DNA of 64,000 nt from Magnetococcus sp. PR-3. GTDB taxonomy: Bacteria; Pseudomonadota; Magnetococcia; Magnetococcales; Magnetococcaceae. The DNA is taken from positions 1 to 64,000 of the forward strand of contig NZ_JBAHUQ010000019.1 in NCBI RefSeq assembly GCF_036689865.1, given 5' to 3'. Below, piece by piece: positions 9,318-18,143 of the stretch (its first letter is position 1; each line of letters opens with the position of its first letter). Made by a program: the position numbers and the translations under genes. Below the pieces are notes generated by a model, which saw only the letters and a program-made list of their open reading frames with translations, made no database searches and had not been told where the DNA came from.

Positions 9318-9333
9318 ATCGCTTAAAGCATCC

Positions 9334-9367
9334 ACAAAAAAACCCGCCTGACTGGCGGGTTTTTTTG
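9334..9367. terminator. Bidirectional terminator between thrB and ychF
   Basis: A symmetric hairpin ACAAAAAAACCCGCC/GGCGGGTTTTTTTGT with A-tract and T-tract on either side. It ends both the plus-strand thrB and the minus-strand ychF, whose stop codons are about 17 bp away on either side. Confidence 0.9.
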
Positions 9368-9383
9368 TGTGAACATCAGATTA

Positions 9384-10493
9384 TTAAACATTAAAGCGGA
9401 AATGCATCACATCCCCATCCGACACCCGGTACTCTTTACCTTCCAAACGCAATTTGCCTTTTTCTTTGGCCCCAGCTTCACCATTACAGCTGATAAAGTC
9501 ATCATAACTGGTCACTTCCGCACGGATAAAACCTTTTTGGAAGTCGGTGTGAATCACTCCAGCCGCCTCTGGTGCAGTCGCCCCATTTTTCACAGTCCAG
9601 GCCCGCACCTCTTTAACCCCTGCTGTAAAATAGGTTTGCAACCCTAAGAGTTTGTAAGCACCACGGATCAAACGATCTAAGCCTGACTCTTCCAGCCCCA
9701 GGTCCTCCAAAAATGCCGACTTTTCTTCACCCTCAAGCTCAGCAATTTCAGCTTCAATGGATCCACACAGCGCCACCACTTCCGCAGCTTCATCTTGCGC
9801 ATGCTCACGCACCCTATCCACCAAAGGGTGCTGACCCGCTGTCTGAGCATCGGCCACCAGATCTTCAGAGACATTGCAAAGGTAAAGCACCGGCTTATTG
9901 GTTAGGAAGAAGAGCTCTGCCAGGGTGGCTTGCTCTTCTTTGCTTAAATCCAAGCTACGCATGGCTTTGCCATCATTAAAGCCCGCCATCACTTTTTCAA
10001 GTGCAGCGGCTTGAATTTTGGCCTCTTTTTCACCACTTTTGGCTTTTTTAATGACCGTGGCATAACGTTTTTCAGCCGTGGTCATATCTGCCAAAATCAG
10101 CTCGGTATCAATAATCTCAATATCCCTAAGCGGATCGATCGAGTCGGCCACATGGGTGATATCATCATCTTCAAAACAGCGGACCAAATGCACAATCGCA
10201 TCCACTTGGCGGATGTGACCTAAAAACTGGTTACCCAGCCCCTCCCCTTTACTGGCCCCTTCCACCAAGCCAGCAATATCCAAAAACTCCATGGTGGTGG
10301 GCAGTACTTTTTGGGGGTTTACAATCTTTGCCAGAGCATCCAAACGAGGGTCAGGAATAACCACCACCCCAACATTGGGCTCAATGGTGCAAAACGGATA
10401 GTTGGCCGATTCGGCTCCAGCAGCAGTGAGCGCGTTGAAGGTGGTGGATTTACCAACGTTGGGTAGACCGACGATGCCGCATTGCAGAGCCAT
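9384..10493 (-). CDS. ychF: YchF, Obg-family ATPase/GTPase
   Basis: A 369-residue ribosome-associated P-loop NTPase. Motifs are G1 [15 protein letters not shown]3 [20 protein letters not shown], a coiled-coil insertion rich in charged residues (about 130-200) and the C-terminal TGS domain ending in HFRFNV. YchF/OLA1 proteins bind ATP better than GTP and act in translation and stress control. The start at 10493 ([12 protein letters not shown]) is fixed by family conservation. The frame is open for a further 61 codons upstream, but these lack a plausible domain. Confidence 0.96.
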   Translation of the reverse strand: MALQCGIVGLPNVGKSTTFNALTAAGAESANYPFCTIEPNVGVVVIPDPRLDALAKIVNPQKVLPTTMEFLDIAGLVEGASKGEGLGNQFLGHIRQVDAIVHLVRCFEDDDITHVADSIDPLRDIEIIDTELILADMTTAEKRYATVIKKAKSGEKEAKIQAAALEKVMAGFNDGKAMRSLDLSKEEQATLAELFFLTNKPVLYLCNVSEDLVADAQTAGQHPLVDRVREHAQDEAAEVVALCGSIEAEIAELEGEEKSAFLEDLGLEESGLDRLIRGAYKLLGLQTYFTAGVKEVRAWTVKNGATAPEAAGVIHTDFQKGFIRAEVTSYDDFISCNGEAGAKEKGKLRLEGKEYRVSDGDVMHFRFNV

Positions 10494-10805
10494 GTTAATA
10501 TCCTTATCTCGTACAGTGAACGAGTGAGAAGATTTAAGGGTGTTTGAGAGAATAGTTTTCTCTCCACGATCTAGAACCTCTGGTAGAAGATCTCCATCAG
10601 CCAGAGCGGTTCTAGGTGCCAACAGCGTACCTGCTGACACGGCGTGGTCTAAGCCGCTTAACCGTGACTTAGCCATGGCGGTGATACCGACCGCCCATTC
10701 GGTTCAAACCAGGGCACGCATAGCCCCTATGGTGATATAGGTAGACGGATTAGACGTGGTCAACACCACAACCATCCAAGCGAGGCACCCCCTCACCAAA
10801 ATAGA
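10494..10805. other. Gene-free stretch between ychF and pth
   Basis: These 312 bp contain no gene I can support. On the minus strand one frame is open in phase with ychF for 61 codons, but it lacks a ribosome binding site at its first ATG and does not resemble any YchF extension. A promoter for ychF may lie here; no clear -35/-10 pair was found. Confidence 0.5.
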
Positions 10806-11519
10806 TTACTCAACCCCATCCTTGGCTTTTTCAAAAGCCTGAGCCAGTGCTGAAAGCTCTTTTTTAGGTGTGGCCAGCTCTTTTGTAGCCTCATCCCCTT
10901 CGGGCTTTACGGGCTTTTTCTTTTTCTCTTTGGGCGGATGCGCAGGGTTGATGGCTCGAGCCAGACGGTTCATCGCATCTGGCAGATTGCCCGCTTGAAA
11001 AGAGGCCAAACAGTGCCGCGACAACGCCTGTAGAACAGGCATAACACCATCCCGTTCCTCTTTGGTAAAGTGGGCCAGCACATATTTAGCCGGGTCCCAC
11101 TTGGCGGGCGGACGTCCGATACCCAAGCGAATCCGCACAAAGTCTGCCGTTCCAAGATGCTGCTGGATTGACTTTAAGCCATTGTGCCCGCCATGGCCGC
11201 CCCCCACCTTCATTTTAATCTTACCCAAGGCAAGATCCATATCATCGTGGAAGACAACAACCTGGGCAGGTTCAATATTATAATACCGCGCAGCCTCGCC
11301 CACCGATTCACCCGAAAGGTTCATGTAGGTTTCCGGCATGAGCCAATAGACCTTCTCGCCATTCACAACCCCAGAACCAAACCGCCCCTTAAAGCGGGAG
11401 CTGGCTGAGCTTAACGGATAATCATCACGGATAATATCTATGGCATCCCAGCCCAAATTATGCCGGGTATCACGGTATTTATCACCAGGGTTGCCCAAAC
11501 CAACCAATAGGATGGCCAT
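10806..11519 (-). CDS. pth: Peptidyl-tRNA hydrolase with Lys-rich C-terminal tail
   Basis: A 237-residue Pth that cleaves peptidyl-tRNA released from stalled ribosomes. Motifs are VGLGNPGDKYRDTRHNLGWD with the catalytic His, MPETYMNLSGESVG, VFHDDMDLALGKIKMKVGGGHGGHNGLKSI and RIRLGIGRP. The bacterial core is about 190 residues; here a charged tail of about 40 residues (KEKKKKPVKPEGDEATKEL and onward) is added. The start at 11519 is preferred over the ATG six bases earlier because GGGAGG is then at normal spacing. It is directly downstream of rplY. Confidence 0.95.
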   Translation of the reverse strand: MAILLVGLGNPGDKYRDTRHNLGWDAIDIIRDDYPLSSASSRFKGRFGSGVVNGEKVYWLMPETYMNLSGESVGEAARYYNIEPAQVVVFHDDMDLALGKIKMKVGGGHGGHNGLKSIQQHLGTADFVRIRLGIGRPPAKWDPAKYVLAHFTKEERDGVMPVLQALSRHCLASFQAGNLPDAMNRLARAINPAHPPKEKKKKPVKPEGDEATKELATPKKELSALAQAFEKAKDGVE

Positions 11520-11606
11520 GACCATACCTCCCCAAACAGCAGAACGGGGAGCGCAAATACGCCCCCCGCCCCTTTGATCACTTCAACCGTCGAACAGATA
11601 AAGAGA

Positions 11607-12218
11607 TTAGGCCTCTTCACTCTCTTCTTCGGCATCATCTTCTGAAGCAACTTCTTCACCTTTAACACCCACCATCGCAACCACGGTGAAGTTAACATCG
11701 GTGAAGACTCTGGAACCCTCAGGCAGATCGATATCATCAATGTGTACCGATCTACCGATATCCAGTGCAGAGCAGTCCACCTGAATCTGGGTAGGAATGT
11801 TACCGGCTTTACACTGAATTTCCAGCTCGTGACGAACGATCTGGATGATACCACCACGCTTCAGGCCAGGTGCATCAATCTCATTAACCACATGCACAGG
11901 TACACGAACCATGATCAGCTTGTCGGCATCCAGACGCAGGAAGTCAACATGCTCAGGCATATCGGTCACAGGGTGACGCTGAATACCACGGACCAGAACC
12001 TTCTCAACGTTGCCGTCAATGCTCAGCTCATGGGGGGTAATGAACAGGGTTGCACCTAAACCGGCGATGGACACACTGAACGAGTTCAGTTCCATATCCA
12101 GGTTCACGTTCTCTTTGCCAGCTCCATAAAGCACAGCAGGAATACGGCCCTGTTGACGCAGCTTACGGGCCACCCCCTTGCCGAGCCCTTCACGCGTCAC
12201 GGTATCAAATTTTGCCAT
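11607..12218 (-). CDS. rplY: Ribosomal protein bL25, long CTC/TL5 form
   Basis: A 203-residue bL25 of the general-stress CTC type: an N-terminal 5S-rRNA-binding domain (LGKGVARKLRQQGRIPAVLYG) plus a second beta domain (about 95-185) and an acidic tail, EEVASEDDAEEESEEA. The short E. coli form has only the first domain. It lies between prs and pth in the order common to proteobacteria. Confidence 0.94.
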   Translation of the reverse strand: MAKFDTVTREGLGKGVARKLRQQGRIPAVLYGAGKENVNLDMELNSFSVSIAGLGATLFITPHELSIDGNVEKVLVRGIQRHPVTDMPEHVDFLRLDADKLIMVRVPVHVVNEIDAPGLKRGGIIQIVRHELEIQCKAGNIPTQIQVDCSALDIGRSVHIDDIDLPEGSRVFTDVNFTVVAMVGVKGEEVASEDDAEEESEEA

Positions 12219-12333
12219 TGTTCTTTTCCTTATTCTTCAAAATGGTACATCGTTTTATCACGCGACAGTCGACCTCCAGGGGTGTCGAAAAGCCCTTGAT
12301 AAAACCCACAAACAGCATCGTGTGATGCTGAGA

Positions 12334-13281
12334 TTAAACAAATAGAGAGCTGACCGATTCGGCATCCGAGATACGTCGAATTGCTTCACCCAGCAGATTA
12401 GCCACCGTGTGCACTTCAATCTTGTCACACTCCCGTCCACGCTCTGAGAGGCGGATGGTATCGGTAATCATAAAGTTGCTGATGGCTGATTTCTCAATAC
12501 GCTCAATGGCTGGCCCAGATAGTACACCGTGGGTACAAGCAGCATGAACCGAGTTTGCACCTTGGGCCAACAACGCATTGGCCGCCGCACACATGGTACC
12601 GGCGGTATCCACCATATCATCCACAATTAGACAATCTTTGCCTTCAATGTCACCAATGATGTGGTGAATCTCAGCCACGTTCGGTGCAGGGCGCCGTTTA
12701 TCGATAATGGCCAGTTCCACATTTAAGCGTTTGGCATAGCCACGGGCACGGACCACACCACCCACATCTGGCGAGACCACAACCACATCCGCCAAGCCTT
12801 TATTGCGGATAGCCTCCAGCAAAACAGGAGAAGCGTACAGGTTGTCCACCGGCATATTAAAGAAGCCTTGGATCTGACCTGCGTGAAGATCCAGCGTCAG
12901 CGTGCGCTCAACACCAGCGGCTTCCAACAAGTCCGCAACCAATTTGGCGGTGATGGGTGTACGCCCAGCCTCTTTACGATCTTGACGTGCATAGCCGTAA
13001 TAAGGGATCACTGCCGTGATGTGCCCAGCTGATGCACGGCGGAGAGCATCCACCATGATCAACAGCTCCATCAAATTGGCATTGGTTGGGGCGGATGTCG
13101 GTTGCACGATAAAGACATCCCGACCACGAACATTCTCATCAATCTGGACAAAGATTTCACCATCAGAGAAACGACGAACGGTCACCTCCCCTAAGGTCGT
13201 ACCCAGATAGTCGGAGATACGTTCTGCCAACTCAGGATTGGAAGTGCCAGAGAAAATACGCATTTTCTGATGGAGGCTCAT
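12334..13281 (-). CDS. prs: Ribose-phosphate pyrophosphokinase
   Basis: A 315-residue PRPP synthase making phosphoribosyl pyrophosphate from ribose 5-phosphate and ATP for nucleotide, histidine and tryptophan synthesis. Motifs are [19 protein letters not shown], the flexible loop [20 protein letters not shown], and the PRPP-binding signature [19 protein letters not shown]. Length matches the family. It sits downstream of ispE and tRNA-Gln, upstream of rplY. Confidence 0.97.
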   Translation of the reverse strand: MSLHQKMRIFSGTSNPELAERISDYLGTTLGEVTVRRFSDGEIFVQIDENVRGRDVFIVQPTSAPTNANLMELLIMVDALRRASAGHITAVIPYYGYARQDRKEAGRTPITAKLVADLLEAAGVERTLTLDLHAGQIQGFFNMPVDNLYASPVLLEAIRNKGLADVVVVSPDVGGVVRARGYAKRLNVELAIIDKRRPAPNVAEIHHIIGDIEGKDCLIVDDMVDTAGTMCAAANALLAQGANSVHAACTHGVLSGPAIERIEKSAISNFMITDTIRLSERGRECDKIEVHTVANLLGEAIRRISDAESVSSLFV

Positions 13282-13393
13282 GAGAACTCACCGGAAGAGG
13301 AAGCTGGAAATACTGTTCAGTACCCAACCGAACAGCTACCGCCCAGAAAAAGAAAAGAGTGCCCCAGTATACCGGTGACACTCCTGTCTTAAA

Positions 13394-13468
13394 TGGCTGG
13401 GTCGCCAGGATTCGAACCTGGGAATGCCGGAATCAAAATCCGGTGCCTTACCGCTTGGCGACGACCCA
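13394..13468 (-). tRNA. tRNA-Gln (TTG anticodon)
   Basis: A minus-strand cloverleaf with acceptor TGGGTCG/CGACCCA, anticodon loop TTTTGAT giving TTG, T-arm GGTTCGAATCC and encoded CCA. It lies between ispE and prs, as in Pseudomonas-type gene order. Confidence 0.96.
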
Positions 13469-13569
13469 TCAAATACGTTTCTAAGCTTTCCATTTTGGAA
13501 ACGGACGTCATTATATCGCTCTGTCACACAAATGCAATCTTCTTTTTGAAAATGACTCACATTTTCTTG

Positions 13570-14454
13570 TTAAACCCGACCGTAAAGAACGTGTTCAACT
13601 TGAATTCCACCTTCAATTACAACCCACTGGGCATATTTGTCTTGAAGATTCTTTTGAGCCTCAAGCGCCTTCACCTTACTGTCAAACACCCCAAAACAGG
13701 TCGCACCACTACCCGACATACATACGCCACTGGCCCCAACCCCTGTCAAAGCATCCAACACGGTCCCGACTTCCGGACAAAGTGCCATGGCCACCGTCTG
13801 CAGATCATTTTCAAGCTGCTCAACCCGCTCAATACCCTGCTGGGCCCACTGCTGGGCAGCACCAGGGGTCGAATAGACCCCTTGCACATGGGCCGCGTGG
13901 GCCTTGAACACCTCAACCGTAGAGAGCTCTAAACCTGGGTTTACAATCACCACATGCCAGTCTGGTAAACTTTTGATGGGCGTGAGTTGCTCACCAATGC
14001 CCTCCGCTAAAGCGGCCTGCTGAAAAAGGAAAATAGGCACATCCGCACCTAGACCAACCCCAATGTCACGTAATGTGGGGTTGTCTACCCCCAACTGCCA
14101 CAGCTGGTTCAAGGCCAACAGAGTGGTTGCACAATCTGAAGACCCCCCACCCAGCCCTGCCCCATGGGGAATATGCTTCTGCACATGAATACGCACCCCT
14201 TGCCTGACCCCATACCGCGTTTTTAAAAGCTGTGCAGCCTGATAGACCAGATTTTCAGACATCTCTGCGGTCACGGCCGGTGTGCATGTAAGTTCGATGC
14301 GATCATGGTCCAAAAGCTCAAAGGTAAGCAGATCATACAGCGGAAAATAGACCATAACGGTCTCTAACAAATGATAACCATCGGCCCGACGCCCCACCAC
14401 ACGTAACGTCAGGTTCAGCTTAGCAGGGGCCTCATAAACAACCGTAGGGGACAT
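13570..14454 (-). CDS. ispE: 4-diphosphocytidyl-2-C-methyl-D-erythritol kinase
   Basis: A 294-residue GHMP kinase of the non-mevalonate isoprenoid pathway. Visible motifs are the N-terminal [20 protein letters not shown], the ATP-binding [20 protein letters not shown] and the C-terminal [12 protein letters not shown]. Isoprenoids feed ubiquinone and undecaprenyl phosphate. Its start is three bases after the lolB stop, so it is translated from the TPR-lolB-ispE message. Confidence 0.95.
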   Translation of the reverse strand: MSPTVVYEAPAKLNLTLRVVGRRADGYHLLETVMVYFPLYDLLTFELLDHDRIELTCTPAVTAEMSENLVYQAAQLLKTRYGVRQGVRIHVQKHIPHGAGLGGGSSDCATTLLALNQLWQLGVDNPTLRDIGVGLGADVPIFLFQQAALAEGIGEQLTPIKSLPDWHVVIVNPGLELSTVEVFKAHAAHVQGVYSTPGAAQQWAQQGIERVEQLENDLQTVAMALCPEVGTVLDALTGVGASGVCMSGSGATCFGVFDSKVKALEAQKNLQDKYAQWVVIEGGIQVEHVLYGRV

Positions 14455-14457
14455 GCT

Positions 14458-15294
14458 TTACTCCTGCTTAAGCGGCCAAAACTCTTTAAAGACTGTTTTG
14501 GGGTAGGCAACACGCCAAGATACGGGACCCGGCTTACCACCCAAGCGCCAACGTTTAGCCGACAAGCTTAAGCGACTACTCTCACCCACCCTTACTTCGA
14601 TACGGTCAGGGGTCAAATGTTGACGCGGCTGCGCATCATCATCCCACTGGTAACGCACATGGAAGGGTAAACCAGGACGCACCATACCCCAGCGTTCAAG
14701 GGGGCGCCCATCCTCTGGGGCAATTCGGATCCGGTCACTGCCTTTACCCTGCAGCCAGTAATTTCCATCAATCTTCTGCCAGCTCCAATGACTCTCTAAG
14801 GAGGTCAACCCCAACAGCATGCGGACAAGATGTTGAGGGGGAATTTCTAAGCCTGTAAAGTGGGCCATACCATCGCGGTTAGCAGGCACCCGCTCCACTT
14901 CAAGCCGGTCAGGCAACACCCGCTCCAGCCACAGCGCACTCACCCACACCTCCATCGCCAATTGCCGGAAAGGCCCATAGGCTTGCAAACGCATACGCTG
15001 CAGGCCATCCCCTTGGATACGCACTCGGCTGCTGCGTCCTTCTGTGGCATTTTCCATACGCATCACCCCATCAACCCGCCAGGGACCACGTACCGAATTT
15101 CTGAGGCGAATCTGCCAATTACGCGCTTGATCAAACGCGTGCCACCGCAGACTTTCGCTCTCTAAAAGCGTTGAAGGCTTGGAGGCACAGCCACTTAACC
15201 CAAGCATGATAGACAAAAGCGGGATCCACAACGGGATCCCGCCCAAAGGCACAACCAACTTTTTCAACATGAGTAACCCTGGCGTTACCGCCAT
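14458..15294 (-). CDS. lolB: LolB-type outer-membrane lipoprotein receptor
   Basis: A lipoprotein of up to 278 residues with a hydrophobic signal and lipobox LSGCAS at about residues 32-37. The mature part has the LolB-like beta fold start RWHAFDQARNWQIRLRNSVR. LolB accepts lipoproteins from LolA and inserts them in the outer membrane. Sequence similarity to E. coli LolB is low, so the call rests on the lipobox, size, and position between a TPR lipoprotein and ispE. An alternative start (MLKKLVVPL, ATG at 15268-15270) is eight codons further in. Confidence 0.78.
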   Translation of the reverse strand: MAVTPGLLMLKKLVVPLGGIPLWIPLLSIMLGLSGCASKPSTLLESESLRWHAFDQARNWQIRLRNSVRGPWRVDGVMRMENATEGRSSRVRIQGDGLQRMRLQAYGPFRQLAMEVWVSALWLERVLPDRLEVERVPANRDGMAHFTGLEIPPQHLVRMLLGLTSLESHWSWQKIDGNYWLQGKGSDRIRIAPEDGRPLERWGMVRPGLPFHVRYQWDDDAQPRQHLTPDRIEVRVGESSRLSLSAKRWRLGGKPGPVSWRVAYPKTVFKEFWPLKQE

Positions 15295-15304
15295 GCTCGC
15301 CCCA

Positions 15305-17071
15305 TCAAGGCAGCTTCAAATGGCGTAACTTCTCCTTGAGTTTGTCGTTATCCGGATTGATCTTCAGGGATTTTTTCCAAAAGTTGGCGGCTTCTTTATT
15401 GCGTCCGACAGCTTTGAGCACATCCCCAAGATGTTCCACGATGGTAGCATCATCCGGCTGTAGGCGCACGGCCTCCCGCATGGTGTGAACCGACTCATCC
15501 AAGCGATTCATACGGAACAACACCCAACCCAGGCTATCGGTAATAAAGCCATCACCCGGTGCCAGTTTGGCCGCCTTCTTCAGCAGCCGAAGGGAGTCCT
15601 CCAAGTTTTCATTCCGGTCTGCCCAGGTATACCCCAGATAGTTGAGGGCGTGGGCATCGTTGGGATTAACCTTGATATAGGCTTCCAAGTCGGCTTCAGC
15701 AGCCTTCCACCGCCCCAGTTTGTCGTAGGCCATGGCTCGGTTGAAGAGAAAACGGGACTCATCGGGATCCAACAACAACCCTGCGCGGGTTGTCACGATC
15801 ACTTTTTCATACTGATCTGTCTGCAGCTGCAGAAAATTAAGCGCCAACATTACATCCACACGCTTAGGATGGGACTTGTGCAGATTTTCAACAATCTGCA
15901 CCCCTTCCATCTCACGGCCTAGATCCGATTGCAGATAAGCCACACGAATCTGTGATTCTGGATAGAACGTTTGGCCGGGCTGCACCTTTGCATACTCAAT
16001 AACGGCCTCGTCATCCCGCTTAAGAGACTCCAACGCCTGCCCCAGATAGTAGCGAATGCTCGGGTTATCCGGCTGCTGCACCTCGGCAAGGCGCAAGGCC
16101 TCCAAGGCTTCTTCAAAGCGCTCTTGAGAGAGCAGTATAAAGGCACTACTCAGGTGAGCCTGCACACTGCTTGGCGCCAATTTTTGAAGATTGGTAAAAA
16201 CCGCCAGAGCCCCCTCTCGGTCATCCACATTTAACAGCAAGCGACCAAGACGGGTATGCACCACTTGACTGCCAGGGTGCTCCTCAAGATAGGCCCGGTA
16301 AATGGTCTCTGCTTCTTGACTCTTTTTCAGATCTTGTAGCACAGAGCCCAATGCCAACGTGGGCTCCAGCTGTTCTGGGGCCAGATCACGGGCACGTGTA
16401 AATGAAACAAGGGCCTGGTTTAGATCTTTTTGGTGTAACCAAGCACGCCCAACGGCCAGCTCTGCCCGCCACCCCATAAGAGGGTGGGCAAAGAGCTCTT
16501 CAACCACAGCGGACGACTCTGCTGCACGCCCTACCCGCCCCAGCAGTTGTGCTAAAACCAGCCGTACACCACTCTTGTTAGCATCCTGCTTTAGGATCGA
16601 CTCATACTGCACAACAGCTTCAGGATAGCGTTTAAGTGCGCGTAGAATACGCGCCAGGGTGCTTCGGGCCAGTTCATGATTGGGGGCTTGATCAACAACC
16701 TTGCGGGCATGGATCAGCGCTTTTTTGAAATCACTGCGTTGCATGGCCAGACGGGCCACCATCACACGCGACTCTAACGCGGTCGGGTCACTATCCACCA
16801 CACTGGTAAAGGCTGTTTCAGCCCCTTTCCAATTATGGTCACGCAGCATCATATGCCCCACCAAAAAGCTGTAACTGGCCGTCATATTCGCCAAACGCTC
16901 TTCTGGGGTATAGTAATGTACGGCTTTTTTTATCTTGTCGGGTGCGCCTGCGGCATCAGACTGGGAGAGACCCCCTTCCACAGCCCAGGTGCATCCCACC
17001 AGTCCCAACACTACCAGGGAACTGATTGCACTAATCGTTTTCAACCGATGTTTTTTCACGGTATGTACCAA
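15305..17071 (-). CDS. Large TPR-repeat lipoprotein
   Basis: A 588-residue protein with a lipoprotein signal (LVVLGLVGCTW, lipobox Cys at residue 27) followed by about a dozen tetratricopeptide repeats, for example ALNYLGYTWADRNENLEDSL and DSLGWVLFRMNRLDESVHT. It is expected to sit at the periplasmic face of a membrane as a protein-docking scaffold. TPR lipoproteins at this position, immediately before lolB-ispE, are widespread in proteobacteria, which hints at a role in lipoprotein or envelope assembly, but no activity is established here. It ends 11 bp before the lolB start. Confidence 0.88.
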   Translation of the reverse strand: MVHTVKKHRLKTISAISSLVVLGLVGCTWAVEGGLSQSDAAGAPDKIKKAVHYYTPEERLANMTASYSFLVGHMMLRDHNWKGAETAFTSVVDSDPTALESRVMVARLAMQRSDFKKALIHARKVVDQAPNHELARSTLARILRALKRYPEAVVQYESILKQDANKSGVRLVLAQLLGRVGRAAESSAVVEELFAHPLMGWRAELAVGRAWLHQKDLNQALVSFTRARDLAPEQLEPTLALGSVLQDLKKSQEAETIYRAYLEEHPGSQVVHTRLGRLLLNVDDREGALAVFTNLQKLAPSSVQAHLSSAFILLSQERFEEALEALRLAEVQQPDNPSIRYYLGQALESLKRDDEAVIEYAKVQPGQTFYPESQIRVAYLQSDLGREMEGVQIVENLHKSHPKRVDVMLALNFLQLQTDQYEKVIVTTRAGLLLDPDESRFLFNRAMAYDKLGRWKAAEADLEAYIKVNPNDAHALNYLGYTWADRNENLEDSLRLLKKAAKLAPGDGFITDSLGWVLFRMNRLDESVHTMREAVRLQPDDATIVEHLGDVLKAVGRNKEAANFWKKSLKINPDNDKLKEKLRHLKLP

Positions 17072-17288
17072 TCGCAGGGTCTGTTGGTGCTGTGGCGATT
17101 AAACCACACACCGGTTTCATCCATGAGAAGTAGGCTCTTTTCCATTGGCCCTCCTTCTCTGTTTCGACCATTTTTTGCAAACCCTTAATCTACTCTCTCT
17201 CTTTTTTAGTCATTCGGACCCAAAAAACGTTGCGTCAAAGGCCCTTTTTTACGGCAATTCCCGGCTCTTAAGGCTTATTTTCTTTTTT

Positions 17289-17507
17289 TTAGAGCGGCAA
17301 ACCAGCCTCTTCAGCACTTAATCCATCTACCTCTTGCAGCAAATCTTGAGCGTTAATGTTGTACATACGCACCACATCACTCAAGGTATCCACCTGGGAT
17401 GCAAGACAGCAGGCACATTCGATCCCTCGCTTTGCCAAAGCATCCTCCAATCCAGGATATTGCGCCATCAACTGAGAAACACTCTTCTTTTTAGGCACTT
17501 CTGACAT
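17289..17507 (-). CDS. DUF1858-type small protein with CxC-C motif
   Basis: A 72-residue protein fitting the DUF1858 fold: MSQL-like start, GLEDALAKRGIECACCLAS with three closely spaced Cys, then TLSDVVRMYNINAQDLLQEV. Family members often accompany or fuse to redox enzymes and may bind metal or form a disulfide; no function is proven. The start at 17507 has AGGAAAGA upstream; longer frames extend to 17603 but run through the rpmB promoter region. It is divergent from rpmB. Confidence 0.75.
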   Translation of the reverse strand: MSEVPKKKSVSQLMAQYPGLEDALAKRGIECACCLASQVDTLSDVVRMYNINAQDLLQEVDGLSAEEAGLPL

Positions 17508-17612
17508 CGCATCTTTCCTTTTATGCCGTTGGGCATTGCGGCTACACCCCAGTGTTTGGCCATTTTTTTTGGCCATTTCACTGTTTTGATACCTCTTTGC
17601 CACATTCCGTGC

Positions 17613-17641
17613 TTGTCATGCACCCTTCCTTTATATATAAT
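17613..17641 (+). promoter_or_regulatory. rpmB: Sigma-70-type promoter of rpmB
   Basis: TTGTCA (17613-17618), a 17-bp spacer, then a perfect TATAAT (17636-17641), about 65 bp before the rpmB start. The 5' leader contains a perfect 14-bp palindrome GACTTGATCAAGTC (17670-17683) that could be an operator or an RNA hairpin. Confidence 0.75.
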
Positions 17642-17705
17642 TTCGCGCTTCCTGATAAGGATGAATCTTGACTTGATCAAGTCGACACATAGAAGGAGCC
17701 GCGCC

Positions 17706-17993
17706 GTGGCACGTAAAAAAACTCTGGGTGGCAAAGCCCCCCAAGCTGGTAACAAAGTCTCCCACTCCCAACGCAAAACCCGTCGGAAGTGGATGCCTAA
17801 CATTCAGACCAAAGCACTTTGGAGCATGGCTCTAGGTCAGTCTGTCAAAGTCACCATTTCCACCAGCGCCCTGCGCTCTGTGGACAATGCGGGTGGTTTG
17901 GACAACTACCTGCTCAAGACCTTGCCTTCTGAACTGACCCCTTCCATGCGTAAGGTGGCCCGTCAGATCCGCGAGCGTAAAATCGCTGCCTAA
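17706..17993 (+). CDS. rpmB: Ribosomal protein bL28
   Basis: A 95-residue bL28 (ARKKTLGGKAPQAGNKVSHS, then RRKWMPNIQTK). It starts with GTG at 17706, chosen because AGAAGGAG lies eight bases upstream. An in-frame ATG at 17661 would add 15 residues but has AAGG directly abutting it, so it is unlikely. rpmG (bL33), a frequent neighbour, is not adjacent. The gene is closed by a strong terminator. Confidence 0.94.
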   Translation: MARKKTLGGKAPQAGNKVSHSQRKTRRKWMPNIQTKALWSMALGQSVKVTISTSALRSVDNAGGLDNYLLKTLPSELTPSMRKVARQIRERKIAA

Positions 17994-18048
17994 GCTTGAC
18001 CCTCCCTTAGGGGAGTGGCGTTTTAACGGCGCGACTGCTGTATTTAAA

Positions 18049-18080
18049 AGCCCTTGGGTATATGCCCAAGGGCTTTTTTT
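18049..18080 (+). terminator. Terminator of rpmB
   Basis: Hairpin AAAGCCCTTGGG/CCCAAGGGCTTT followed by T7, about 55 bp after the rpmB stop. Confidence 0.9.
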
Positions 18081-18098
18081 ATCCGTGCAAGCTTGGCA

Positions 18099-18135
18099 TA
18101 AAAAAACCGACCCTAACACTTAAGGGCCAGCTTTT
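18099..18135 (-). terminator. Terminator of the phosphoglycerate mutase gene
   Basis: In minus-strand direction an 11-bp stem with G-U pairs (AAGCTGGCCCT/AGGGTCGGTTT) is followed by T7, nine bases past the apgM stop. It is weaker than the rpmB hairpin next to it. Confidence 0.6.
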
Positions 18136-18143
18136 TATGCGTA

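Noticed and set aside
10494-10676. 61-codon in-frame extension of ychF
   Set aside because: YchF proteins start at [12 protein letters not shown]; the upstream part has no ribosome binding site or homology.
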